This document shows positions 21,221-27,723 of a stretch of DNA of 29,169 nucleotides, piece by piece (within the stretch, counting starts at the first letter, position 1; each line of letters starts with the position of its first letter). Under the pieces are notes generated by a model. That model was not told the DNA's origin. It did not search any database and saw only the letters and a list, made by a program, of their open reading frames with translations. Both the position numbers and the translations under genes were made by a program. Origin of the DNA: a virus; the IMG/VR virus record IMGVR_UViG_3300025913_000090, positions 1-29,169 of that record. One strand, given 5' to 3'.

Positions 21221-21738
21221 CCGCTCACACTCACCTAGAAGAGGGGCAGGATGGTGGCGCGTCGCCTGATGGCGACCGGGCTCTCGTCTCCGATCAAGCC
21301 GCTCCGCGTCTTGCCCCTTCGGGCTTCGATCCCTCGCGCGTCTATCGGTCGCAGGGCTACGCGATGGCCACCTTCGATCAAGGGCGCGATGCCGATGGCG
21401 CTCCGCTCCATGAAGTGTGGGGCTTTGCTGACGAGGATAGTGGCAGCGAAGGCGACGGGTATCTGGAACTTCGCATCCACGAAATCGTGGAAACGCAGAA
21501 ATCTGGCACGTTAGCAGTCTATTATCGCCAGTGGTTCGCGCCCGATGGCGAGCCCGCTTTCGGCATGCAGCCAAAACGCCGCGTCGGTTCGCTGGCTAGT
21601 GTCAAGGCTCTGATCAATCGACGCAAAATGACCCCGCGCGATAGCGATGGAAGCGGCGAAGCCGACAAGACCGGAACGGGCTTGGCCGAAGGCGACAGCG
21701 CGGGTCCGAAGGACATCGCCCAAGGTCCGGCAGCATGA
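21217..21738 (+). CDS. Uncharacterised acidic protein
   Basis: A 173-residue protein that overlaps the previous gene by ATGA. It has a disordered acidic N-terminus, then LAPSGFDPSRVYRSQGYAMA (shared motif), then a compact beta-rich middle (about 60-125, with YLELRIHEIVETQKSGTLAV and YYRQWFAPDGEPAFG), and a disordered Gly/Ser/Asp/Lys-rich tail (MTPRDSDGSGEADKTGTG...). No family is recognised. The disordered ends suggest a binding protein. Confidence 0.6.
   Translation: MTAHTHLEEGQDGGASPDGDRALVSDQAAPRLAPSGFDPSRVYRSQGYAMATFDQGRDADGAPLHEVWGFADEDSGSEGDGYLELRIHEIVETQKSGTLAVYYRQWFAPDGEPAFGMQPKRRVGSLASVKALINRRKMTPRDSDGSGEADKTGTGLAEGDSAGPKDIAQGPAA
21315..21341 (+). repeat. 27-bp direct repeat, copy 2
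   Basis: The second copy of the repeat at 20926-20952, with one base different. It encodes the same PSGFDPSR peptide, 389 bases away from the first copy. Confidence 0.75.
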
Positions 21739-22043
21739 ACGCTCCCGCCACCCCATCGCGCGTATCTGACGTGCTTGACCGTGCTGCCGATCTAATCGAG
21801 CCGGAAGGCGCTTGGCACCAAGGCAACTATGTCGGTCCAACCGGCGACTGCTGGTGCGCTCTAGGCGCCATCATGCGGGTGGGAAACTTCGCCTCCGACA
21901 TCAACGCACCCTCGATTGTGCTGCGCAGGCTTATTGGTGAAGAGTTCGTCGCCGATTGGAATGATGACCCGGAGCGGACGCAGGCAGAGGTCGTCGCCAA
22001 GCTTCGCGAAGCCGCCGCCCTCGCTCGGGAGCAGGGCAAGTGA
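21735..22043 (+). CDS. DUF6197-like small protein
   Basis: A 102-residue protein. The pattern VLDRAADLIEPEGAWHQGNY, then GDCWCALGAIMRVG, resembles DUF6197 proteins, which are common in actinobacterial and phage genomes and have no known function. The start overlaps the previous stop (ATGA). It probably has a compact helical fold with a Cys pair (CWC). Confidence 0.6.
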   Translation: MNAPATPSRVSDVLDRAADLIEPEGAWHQGNYVGPTGDCWCALGAIMRVGNFASDINAPSIVLRRLIGEEFVADWNDDPERTQAEVVAKLREAAALAREQGK

Positions 22044-22261
22044 ACGCCCCCTCTCACATCAAGGCCCACAACGCTCTCCGTTACTGCCCTACCTGCACAG
22101 CAATGTCAGAGATGGCATCAGACGGAACGTGTCTTGAATGCCTCTCCATCATAGACCTTACCCTCTGGCAGGAAACCGAGGAAGCATGGGCTTCTGATGC
22201 TCGCGCAATGGAGGCCGAAGAATTGGCTCCGCGCGTCATCGTTTGGGATTTCACGAAATGA
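22040..22261 (+). CDS. Small zinc-ribbon-like protein
   Basis: A 73-residue protein from a GTG that overlaps the previous stop (GTGA). Cys-x2-Cys at residues 16-19 (CPTC) and Cys-x2-Cys at 31-34 (CLEC) make a probable zinc ribbon, followed by an acidic helical tail (ETEEAWASDARAMEAEELAP). It may bind nucleic acid or a polymerase subunit. No family is recognised. Confidence 0.6.
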   Translation: MNAPSHIKAHNALRYCPTCTAMSEMASDGTCLECLSIIDLTLWQETEEAWASDARAMEAEELAPRVIVWDFTK

Positions 22262-22584
22262 GCCGCGACGTTCACCCATACTGGCGCATCTTCGCCGAGG
22301 AGGTGCCCTGCGAATTGGGCATCACACTGACTGATGATCAGGTTACGGCGCTTGCGCACGCCATCGAAGGTGCTGCCGAGAACCAATCGACCGGGTGTGG
22401 CTGGGATCACATTCCCAATCCCGACCGAGCGGAGATCGAACGCCTTGAGCGGCAATTGAAAGGCGTGCGGGCTGAGGCTGAAGATGCCGAAGACGTGTGG
22501 CGCAACGCCTTTGCGTTCATCGGCGGCGTTCGTCCTAGCGAACTCTATCGCGATGGCAAGCGCATCAAGGTCGGAGGCTTCTGA
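22258..22584 (+). CDS. Uncharacterised protein of the rightward operon
   Basis: A 108-residue protein. The ATG at 22258 overlaps the previous stop; the open frame starts a little earlier. The N-terminal part reads RDVHPYWRIFAEEVPCELGI, then TLTDDQVTALAHAIEGAAEN, with DHIPNPDRAEIERLERQLKG forming a helix, and an aromatic-rich C-terminus. The alternation of helices suggests a compact regulator. The function is unknown. Confidence 0.55.
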   Translation: MSRDVHPYWRIFAEEVPCELGITLTDDQVTALAHAIEGAAENQSTGCGWDHIPNPDRAEIERLERQLKGVRAEAEDAEDVWRNAFAFIGGVRPSELYRDGKRIKVGGF

Positions 22585-22652
22585 TGGCCAGTCTCACCCC
22601 CTTCTTTGCGTCCGATCGGGCGCTCAACCGTGGATATGGGAGCGCGTCATGA
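22584..22652 (+). CDS. 22-residue putative microprotein
   Basis: The ATG shares a base with the previous stop (TGATG), has a GGAGG site just upstream and ends in ATGA with the next gene. The peptide starts MASLTPFFASDRALNRG. The chain of coupled starts and stops supports translation, but the peptide may serve only to deliver ribosomes to the next gene. Confidence 0.4.
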   Translation: MASLTPFFASDRALNRGYGSAS

Positions 22653-22966
22653 GTGCACCAACCGCAGCCGTTTTGTTGGCCGAACACGCTGGGCAAATGC
22701 TGATGGAGATCGGGCGTGAGCTCGGCCGTGATGGCTTGAATTACGTCCGCGTCCGGATCGAATATTCTTCCAGCACGACACAGCCGTTTCATGTTTGGAT
22801 CGATGAGGGCGGAACGAGCTTTCACGGCGAAGATACAGATGCTGGCCGCGCCCTGATGAATGCCAACAGCAAGCGGCAGGCCTTTCACGAACGCTGCAAG
22901 GCTGGACGAGATGAGCGCGCGGCACTCGAACTGCGTACGGGCTTTCGTGAGGAGGATTTCGCATGA
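22649..22966 (+). CDS. Uncharacterised small protein
   Basis: A 105-residue protein. The ATG at 22649 overlaps the stop of the microprotein. It has a helical N-terminus (VLLAEHAGQMLMEIGRELGR), then a beta hairpin (NYVRVRIEYSSSTTQPFHVW, IDEGGTSFHGEDTD) and a helical, charged C-terminus. No family is recognised. Confidence 0.55.
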   Translation: MSAPTAAVLLAEHAGQMLMEIGRELGRDGLNYVRVRIEYSSSTTQPFHVWIDEGGTSFHGEDTDAGRALMNANSKRQAFHERCKAGRDERAALELRTGFREEDFA

Positions 22967-23136
22967 TCCCCCTCCCCGAGATCAAGGTAACCGACAAGAC
23001 CATTCCCGTTCTGGAAAGCTTGGGGGTGTGCCTCAATAGGATGATTGAACTTCAGATGCAGGCTTACCCGAATTGTTGGGGTGATGTTGAGCGCCGCGAG
23101 GAAGCGGAGAAGTTTCTTTATGGAGGGGAGAGGTGA
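22963..23136 (+). CDS. 57-residue uncharacterised protein
   Basis: The start is an ATGA overlap with the preceding gene. It reads MIPLPEIKVTDKTIPVLESL, then GVCLNRMIELQMQAYPNCWG and a charged helix DVERREEAEKFLYG. The end contains the GGAGGGGAG site used by the next start. The composition is protein-like and the frame clean; the function is unknown. Confidence 0.55.
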   Translation: MIPLPEIKVTDKTIPVLESLGVCLNRMIELQMQAYPNCWGDVERREEAEKFLYGGER

Positions 23137-23249
23137 GCGAATACTTGGCGATGCGCTCGCTTTGCTCACGCCGTTCTGGCGGGTCTTCGACCCCGAGCCC
23201 TGCGGTCTCGGCCCTGCCGGGCGCCTGCCACTATCGCATGGAGAAATAG
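23133..23249 (+). CDS. 38-residue possible small protein before the RNA ligase
   Basis: A GTG start overlaps the previous stop (GTGA), with GGAGGGGAG upstream, and the frame ends one base before the RNA ligase ATG. The peptide begins MSEYLAMRSLCSRRSGGSST and is Ser/Arg-rich. Another frame in this stretch is also open, so coding is uncertain. Confidence 0.4.
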   Translation: MSEYLAMRSLCSRRSGGSSTPSPAVSALPGACHYRMEK

Positions 23250-23250
23250 T

Positions 23251-23787
23251 ATGGACTTCTTGGAATTTCCAAAGATGCCGCGCCTTGCCCGCGAGATCAT
23301 CATCACGGAGAAGATCGACGGCACCAACGGACAGATCGCGTTCGATGACGATGGCAAGATGTACGTCGGCTCGCGGTCGCGCTGGATCACTCCGGAAGCG
23401 GATAACCACGGCTTCGCGCGGTGGGCATTCGCGCACGAAGAGGAATTGCGTGAACTCGGCCCCGGTCGGCATTTCGGCGAGTGGTGGGGCTCTGGTATCC
23501 AGCGCGGCTACGGGCTGGCGAACGGCGACAAGCGCTTTTCGCTGTTCAATACGGCTCGTTGGTCAGACGCGCGGCCAGCGTGCTGCGGCGTAGTGCCAGT
23601 CCTTTACCAAGGACCGTTTCACACCGCCGCTGCGGAGGATGCGCTGGCGCATCTCAGCATGTGCGGAAGCGTCGCGGCTCCTGGGTTCATGAAGCCGGAG
23701 GGAATCGTCCTTTTCCACGTCGCCGGAAACTTCGGTTTCAAGCGCACGCTCGAAAAGGATGAGCAGCCGAAGAGTTTGGCAGCGTGA
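23251..23787 (+). CDS. RNA ligase (Rnl2-like nucleotidyltransferase)
   Basis: A 178-residue protein. Motif I is EKIDGTNG, with Lys21 as the AMP-accepting residue. A segment YVGSRSRWI follows (39-46). Motif III is HFGEWWGSG (74-82), motif IV EGIVLF (150-155) and motif V FGFKRT (161-166, Lys164). These match RNA_ligase (Rnl2-type) enzymes, which seal nicks in RNA such as those made by host tRNA-cleaving defences. It is shorter than T4 Rnl2 (334) and lacks the C-terminal domain, so it may be a minimal ligase. No end-repair kinase gene is seen nearby. It has GGAGAAA upstream. Confidence 0.82.
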   Translation: MDFLEFPKMPRLAREIIITEKIDGTNGQIAFDDDGKMYVGSRSRWITPEADNHGFARWAFAHEEELRELGPGRHFGEWWGSGIQRGYGLANGDKRFSLFNTARWSDARPACCGVVPVLYQGPFHTAAAEDALAHLSMCGSVAAPGFMKPEGIVLFHVAGNFGFKRTLEKDEQPKSLAA

Positions 23788-23900
23788 TCGCGTCAGTCGA
23801 CACTCGCCCGGAGGGTGGAGACAGCTTGCTGGCTCCATTCACGAGTGGCGCGGTGGCGCAGCCAGACGCCCAAACCACCCCATCGGAGAACCCCTCATGA
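23784..23900 (+). CDS. 38-residue possible small protein
   Basis: A GTG start overlaps the RNA ligase stop (GTGA), and the stop overlaps the next ATG (ATGA). The peptide is acidic and Pro/Ser-rich (VDTRPEGGDSLLAPFTSGAV). It may be a coupling frame rather than a functional protein. Confidence 0.4.
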   Translation: MIASVDTRPEGGDSLLAPFTSGAVAQPDAQTTPSENPS

Positions 23901-24163
23901 CAACCAAGGTGATCCAAGCGGATAGGGAAGCTGCTGAGCCATTTCGTCGCGGCAAAGGCGGGAAGTACGATCGCGACCAAGAAGCGCTGGCTTATGCCTT
24001 CGCCTCTCATGCTGATCCGTTGAGAAGGGCTCTGGAGGAAGTCAGTCGGCTGCGTCCGGCTGGCGACGTGGCGACATGCAAGAACCCTAGGGACCTGATC
24101 AGGCGCATCGAGAACATAGCTCTTGCCGCCCTTAGTAGTGGGGAGAACAACAATGGCGTGTGA
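23897..24163 (+). CDS. Uncharacterised small protein
   Basis: An 88-residue protein. The ATG at 23897 overlaps the previous stop. It reads MTTKVIQADREAAEPFRRGK, then KYDRDQEALAYAFASHADPL and a helical segment with RDLIRRIENIALAALS. It is charged and helical. 'DREAAEPFRRGK' style starts are common in short phage ORFs of unknown function. The next short gene overlaps its end by 11 bases. Confidence 0.55.
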   Translation: MTTKVIQADREAAEPFRRGKGGKYDRDQEALAYAFASHADPLRRALEEVSRLRPAGDVATCKNPRDLIRRIENIALAALSSGENNNGV

Positions 24164-24251
24164 AGCCCGGGAAGTTCGCGCGGAGGTCGCCGAATGGAAG
24201 GCCGATCAGCACCGCAACAATATCATGATGGAGGCATTCAATGGCGACTAA
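24153..24251 (+). CDS. 32-residue possible small protein
   Basis: The ATG has GGGGAG eight bases upstream. The peptide is charged and helical (MACEAREVRAEVAEWKADQH). It overlaps the genes on both sides by 11 bases, and the ribosome-binding site of the next gene (GGAGG) lies inside it. The function is unknown. Confidence 0.45.
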   Translation: MACEAREVRAEVAEWKADQHRNNIMMEAFNGD

Positions 24252-25062
24252 GCTAAAGGACGACGCGCCCGACCGCATGCGGATCTGGAACGCTGTCTCA
24301 AAGACGGACCCAGCCCATACGAAAGGCTTTAAGCGTGGCGGCGGCTTCACCGGCACGGCGATCAAGCCGATGTGGGTATGGCAACGCCTTACCGACTTCT
24401 TCGGGCCGTGCGGCACCGGTTGGGGCATGGAGAAGCCAGAGTATCAGGTCGTCCCCGGCGACAACCGCGAGGTGCTGGTATTCTGCACCGTGGCCGGTTG
24501 GTACACCGACAACGGCGAACGCAAGTTCGTGTTTGGCGAAGGCGGTGACAAGGTCGTCACACACATCAAGGCCAACGAACAATACAAGCGCCCCGAGCGC
24601 TGGGAGAACGATGACGAGGCGTTCAAGAAGGCGTTCACAGACGCTTTGATGAATGCGTTCAAGTTCATCGGTGTCGGCGCCGATGTGCACATGGGCCTGT
24701 TTGACGACAACAAATACGTCAACGACATGCGCAAGGAGTTCGCCGAGCCCGCGAACGATCAGCCGGCAGCAGACGCCAAGCCCAAGCGCGAGCCCCTGGC
24801 GGGCCCGTACACGTCCAAGACGGCACTCTGGCAGGCTGTGAAGCTCTATGACCGCGAAGTGCGCTCCTGCGGCGATATGGACAGCCTGGAGGCCTTTCTG
24901 GCGATGGATGAGAGTAAGGCACTCGTCACCCAGCTTGAGCGTGACGCACCGCAACTGCTCCACGGCGGAGAAGGCCTGCCCGACGAATACGAACCGTTGC
25001 TGGCGCTCCTGTCGCGTCGGCGCACCGAACTGAACGCCCCCACCTATCTCAACGCAGGATAA
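24241..25062 (+). CDS. Single-strand annealing protein, Rad52-like
   Basis: A 273-residue protein. The block GGGFTGTAIKPMWVWQRLTD (33-52), the strand GDNREVLVFCTVAGWY, and especially FKKAFTDALMNAFKFIGVGA followed by DVHMGLFDDNKYV (128-160) match phage Rad52/Sak-type annealing proteins. It pairs complementary single strands during recombination and DNA repair of the replicating genome. The C-terminal 100 residues are less conserved and include an acidic linker. It is followed by SSB, its usual partner. GGAGG lies six bases upstream. Confidence 0.72.
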   Translation: MATKLKDDAPDRMRIWNAVSKTDPAHTKGFKRGGGFTGTAIKPMWVWQRLTDFFGPCGTGWGMEKPEYQVVPGDNREVLVFCTVAGWYTDNGERKFVFGEGGDKVVTHIKANEQYKRPERWENDDEAFKKAFTDALMNAFKFIGVGADVHMGLFDDNKYVNDMRKEFAEPANDQPAADAKPKREPLAGPYTSKTALWQAVKLYDREVRSCGDMDSLEAFLAMDESKALVTQLERDAPQLLHGGEGLPDEYEPLLALLSRRRTELNAPTYLNAG

Positions 25063-25067
25063 TCGAC

Positions 25068-25439
25068 ATGCAGATTTTGACCGTAACCGGCAATTTGGGC
25101 CGCGACCCCGAACACCGCACCACGCAAGGCGGGGACGAAGTCTGTTCGTTCTCTGTCGGCGTCAAGCAAGGTTGGGGCGAGAAGTCTTCGACCAACTGGT
25201 TCCGCTGCACAGTGTGGGGAAAGCGTGCCCGCACCATCTCGGATCATCTGCGCAAGGGCAGCAAGGTCACCGTCAACGGCGAACTGTCGATCGGCGAATA
25301 CGAGGGCAAGCCGCAATACGAGATCCGGGTGTCCGACGTGGATTGGGCGCCGACTGGCCAGCGAGAAGCGGACAGCGGACGCAACCGCGCGCCGGCTGAT
25401 GGTGCGGACGACCTGGACGAGGACCGGATTCCGTTCTGA
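25068..25439 (+). CDS. ssb: Single-stranded DNA-binding protein
   Basis: A 123-residue SSB. The OB-fold is complete (LTVTGNLGRDPEHRTTQGG, CSFSVGVKQG, NWFRCTVWGKRARTISDHLR, KGSKVTVNGEL, YEIRVSDVDW). The C-terminal tip DLDEDRIPF is the acidic tail that recruits partner proteins. It would coat single-stranded DNA for the annealing protein. It is compact compared with cellular SSB (about 170). Confidence 0.9.
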   Translation: MQILTVTGNLGRDPEHRTTQGGDEVCSFSVGVKQGWGEKSSTNWFRCTVWGKRARTISDHLRKGSKVTVNGELSIGEYEGKPQYEIRVSDVDWAPTGQREADSGRNRAPADGADDLDEDRIPF

Positions 25440-25840
25440 TGCGCCGTCTGTCCGCCTCTGCGTTCCGGCCGCGCGTCGAGAACAGCCATCGCGCCGATGA
25501 TTGGAAGCGATGCGAACCATTCCTGAAATGGCTTCGCGGTCGCGCCTGCTTCATCTCCACGCAGAGCCGGGCGCACGTCTGCCAGGGCAAGGTGCGTGCG
25601 TGCCACTTCGACCCGTGGGGCGATAAAGGCATGGGAACGAAAGTTTCTGACAGTGCCGCCATGCCGATGTGTGACGCAGCGCATGCCGAGCAAACCGATG
25701 TTCTCGGCTGGCCAGAGTTTCAGCGGAAATATGCATTCGACGGGCGCGATGTCGTCACCGCCTACTGGCTGGAATGGCTGGAGGGCACGACGATGGGCCG
25801 CGCCTGGATGGGAAAGCAGGAGGCGGCAAGTCATGGCTAA
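25439..25840 (+). CDS. Ref/DUF968-like HNH nuclease
   Basis: A 133-residue protein. The motif RACHFDPWGDKGMGTKVSDS (53-72) followed by PMCDAAHAEQ (76-85) is the metal-binding core of Ref/DUF968-type HNH nucleases (an early His, GMGTK, Asp, and C-x3-H). P1 Ref cuts DNA in a RecA-dependent way. Here it sits in a recombination gene cluster and may process recombination intermediates. The start overlaps the ssb stop (TGATG). Confidence 0.7.
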   Translation: MRRLSASAFRPRVENSHRADDWKRCEPFLKWLRGRACFISTQSRAHVCQGKVRACHFDPWGDKGMGTKVSDSAAMPMCDAAHAEQTDVLGWPEFQRKYAFDGRDVVTAYWLEWLEGTTMGRAWMGKQEAASHG

Positions 25841-26222
25841 CGGGCAGACAGTGCGCCTCACGACCAAGCGGCAGCGCGAGCTAGGACACACGCTTGTGGA
25901 TCGCGCGCCCGAAGGTTCGGTGCTGAATATCCGGGAGGCAACCCGCTCCAATGAGCAAAATTCGCGCATGTGGGCGATGCTGTCGGATATCGCCCGCGCG
26001 AAGCCGCAGGGCCGCACGCTGTCGACCGATATCTGGAAGTGCCTCTTCATGGCAGCCTGTGGCCACAACGTGCGCTTTGAGCCCGCGATTGATGGCGAAG
26101 GCGTCGTGGCGATCGGCTTTCACAGCTCGAAGATGTCCAAGGACGAAATGTCCGACCTGATTAGCTGCATCGCGGCTTTCGGCGACGAACACGGCGTCGT
26201 CTGGTCGGAGACCAAGCAATGA
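25833..26222 (+). CDS. ninB: NinB-family recombination protein
   Basis: A 129-residue protein from the ATG at 25833, inside the end of the previous gene. The key motif RSNEQNSRMWAMLSDIARAK (43-62) and STDIWKCLFMAACGHNVRFE (69-88) match lambda NinB (Orf), which binds single-stranded DNA and SSB and stimulates recombination. The C-terminal segment VVAIGFHSSKMSKDEMSDLI is also typical. It probably works with the annealing protein and SSB. Confidence 0.85.
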   Translation: MANGQTVRLTTKRQRELGHTLVDRAPEGSVLNIREATRSNEQNSRMWAMLSDIARAKPQGRTLSTDIWKCLFMAACGHNVRFEPAIDGEGVVAIGFHSSKMSKDEMSDLISCIAAFGDEHGVVWSETKQ

Positions 26223-26266
26223 TTTCGAAGCGCAGCAATACCGCTAGCGCCAAGGGAGCTTAGACG

Positions 26267-26557
26267 ATGGGAAATCACTCTGTCGGCCGCGCAATGGTGG
26301 CCTGTGCAACGATCGCAGCGGATCGTCGCAAGGAGGGCGAAACAGCGCTAGACATTCTAGACCTTGCTGCCGAGCAAAGCGAAGTGCGCGGCATGGACGC
26401 AGAATTTGACGATGCCTTCATGCCCGGCGAGCCGATGTACAACCTTGTTATCGAGGCGTTTGGTGACGGCGGCGAATACCCTGACACCGAAGAAGGCGAG
26501 GAAGCTTTCTACGATGGCCCATATTCGCAATTCCGCAAGCGTTACGCGCTTTGCTGA
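26267..26557 (+). CDS. Uncharacterised acidic protein
   Basis: A 96-residue protein. GGGAG lies upstream of the ATG. It contains MVACATIAADRRKEGETALD and a very acidic C-terminal half (GEYPDTEEGEEAFYDGPYSQ). It lies between ninB and a 100-base leader. No family is recognised. Confidence 0.5.
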   Translation: MGNHSVGRAMVACATIAADRRKEGETALDILDLAAEQSEVRGMDAEFDDAFMPGEPMYNLVIEAFGDGGEYPDTEEGEEAFYDGPYSQFRKRYALC

Positions 26558-26658
26558 CCAGTTTCCACCAGGGAGCGGGAGGGCCCAATAAGCTCTCCCG
26601 TCGTCTCAACAAGGGCCGGGATATCGCCCCCGGTGTTCCGGCCCGGAAAGGTAGTGTG
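26558..26658 (+). promoter_or_regulatory. Structured leader with two perfect hairpins
   Basis: In an operon where most genes overlap, this 101-base gap stands out. It contains CGGGAG / CTCCCG (26576-26581 with 26595-26600) and GGGCCGG / CCGGCCC (26613-26619 with 26638-26644), plus the palindrome TTCCGG-C-CCGGAA (26636-26648) just before the AAAGG ribosome-binding site. It may control translation of the next gene, or it may be coding if that gene starts further up at a TTG (26551). Confidence 0.45.
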
Positions 26659-27141
26659 ATGGAAAATGCCAGCGATAACGGGCGCTTGGCTGACGCCACC
26701 GGGCTTTCGTCGGCTACGCCGATCGAGCCGGTTCCCGTCTCGCCCGTCCCGGCATCAATCCCTAGCGCGGGCGAAATCATGGCCGCTCTGTCGTTCGCAG
26801 AGAAAATGCAGATTATGGCTGGAAAGGCCCGCCTAGCAGAGAGGGCATATGACTGGCTGTCACAGTTCGCTTGGGGTGCTGCCGATCACAAATCGCAAGT
26901 CAGTTTCAAGCCGTCATTCGCTGGCTCAGTTTCAGGCGTAGCCGAAGCCGTGAAATATGTCGAACAAGCGATTACGGACAGCCTACCGGAGATATTGGAG
27001 AAGGCTACCAGGGCTGCGGCCGATGACCTGAGCCGTTTAGTTGCGCAAGCGATCGAAACGCAGAGCGCCAAGACCGAAGGGCTTGGTCCGAAGGATGAGA
27101 GCGCGGTGGCGGAGCCATGCGCCCAAGGAGAATCGGCATGA
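26659..27141 (+). CDS. Uncharacterised protein, possibly coiled coil
   Basis: A 160-residue protein. The ATG at 26659 is preferred (AAAGG upstream); a TTG 36 codons upstream would read through the leader hairpins. It has a Pro-rich disordered N-terminus (TPIEPVPVSPVPASIPSAGE), then helical stretches (SFAEKMQIMAGKARLAERAY; VAEAVKYVEQAITDSLPEIL; ATRAAADDLSRLVAQAIETQ) that look like coiled coils. No family is recognised. A role in complex assembly is possible. Confidence 0.5.
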   Translation: MENASDNGRLADATGLSSATPIEPVPVSPVPASIPSAGEIMAALSFAEKMQIMAGKARLAERAYDWLSQFAWGAADHKSQVSFKPSFAGSVSGVAEAVKYVEQAITDSLPEILEKATRAAADDLSRLVAQAIETQSAKTEGLGPKDESAVAEPCAQGESA

Positions 27142-27308
27142 CCGACCCCCGTATCAACGCCCCTGTAGCAGTCTCCTACCTGCCGCCGGATGAGCGCATT
27201 CGCGTGATGGTTGCTCGCGATAATGCACGTCGGCAAGCATTCATGGATACCTACCGCAATCCCCAACCATCCTGGTTACAGAGGATCAAGCGGAGGGCGG
27301 GGTTGTGA
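27138..27308 (+). CDS. Small basic protein
   Basis: A 56-residue protein. The ATG at 27138 overlaps the previous stop (ATGA). It begins MTDPRINAPVAVSYLPPDER and ends in a basic helix (WLQRIKRRAGL). It may bind nucleic acid. The function is unknown. Confidence 0.5.
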   Translation: MTDPRINAPVAVSYLPPDERIRVMVARDNARRQAFMDTYRNPQPSWLQRIKRRAGL

Positions 27309-27520
27309 CGCCCGAACTCGAAGCGCTGATCGAGCGCGCCCGCAATCACAAGATGACGCCGAACGAGAAATTCGAGCAACGGGTATCGTTCGTCTACGGT
27401 CAGCAAGACTGGTCGAGCGGGAATGCGCGATCGAAGGAGGAAATTCGGCAAGCCATTATAGGCATTTACGGATATCCATCCCCTCCCCCCAAGGACATTC
27501 AGGGAGACGATAAGCCATGA
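27305..27520 (+). CDS. Small conserved phage protein
   Basis: A 71-residue protein from a GTG overlapping the previous stop (GTGA). The start MTPELEALIERARNHKMTPN, then EKFEQRVSFVYGQQ, is a pattern often seen in alphaproteobacterial phages, usually hypothetical. A 13-base repeat (27493-27505) near its end recurs at the end of the next gene. Confidence 0.6.
   Translation: MTPELEALIERARNHKMTPNEKFEQRVSFVYGQQDWSSGNARSKEEIRQAIIGIYGYPSPPPKDIQGDDKP
27493..27505 (+). repeat. 13-bp direct repeat, copy 1
   Basis: GGACATTCAGGGA at 27493-27505 recurs exactly at 27708-27720. Each copy lies at the 3' end of a small gene, encodes DIQG and supplies part of the Shine-Dalgarno sequence for the next gene. Confidence 0.5.
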
Positions 27521-27723
27521 ATTGGCAGCCTATCGAGACGCTCAAAGAGGCGCACGACCGCATTCTGCTCTGGCTGGATGATGGCCGCGAACCGCGCGCG
27601 GTGTTCGGTCGATCCTGGCTATACGAAGATGGCGAACTGTCGATCCGTGGCGACCATATGACCGGTGACTGGACGTTCACGCACTGGATGCTGATCGACC
27701 CGCCGGGGGACATTCAGGGATGA
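27517..27723 (+). CDS. DUF551-like small protein
   Basis: A 68-residue protein. The opening NWQPIETLKEAHDRILLWLD and the WTFTHWMLIDPP end match the short DUF551-type phage proteins ('W.Pi.t.p.d...ill', '.thWmp.p'), which have no known function. The start overlaps the previous gene by ATGA. Confidence 0.6.
   Translation: MNWQPIETLKEAHDRILLWLDDGREPRAVFGRSWLYEDGELSIRGDHMTGDWTFTHWMLIDPPGDIQG
27708..27720 (+). repeat. 13-bp direct repeat, copy 2
   Basis: The exact second copy of GGACATTCAGGGA, 215 bases after the first. Its AGGGA is the likely ribosome-binding site for the excisionase-like gene. Confidence 0.5.

Noticed and set aside
23120-23400. An alternative frame starting MEGRGERILGDALALLTPFW
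   Set aside because: It runs out of frame into the RNA ligase gene and lacks the stop/start coupling used by its neighbours. It cannot be fully excluded for its first 40 codons.
26219-26263. A 14-codon frame after ninB
   Set aside because: The ATGA overlap is there, but the peptide is too short to support as a gene; it may only pass ribosomes on.
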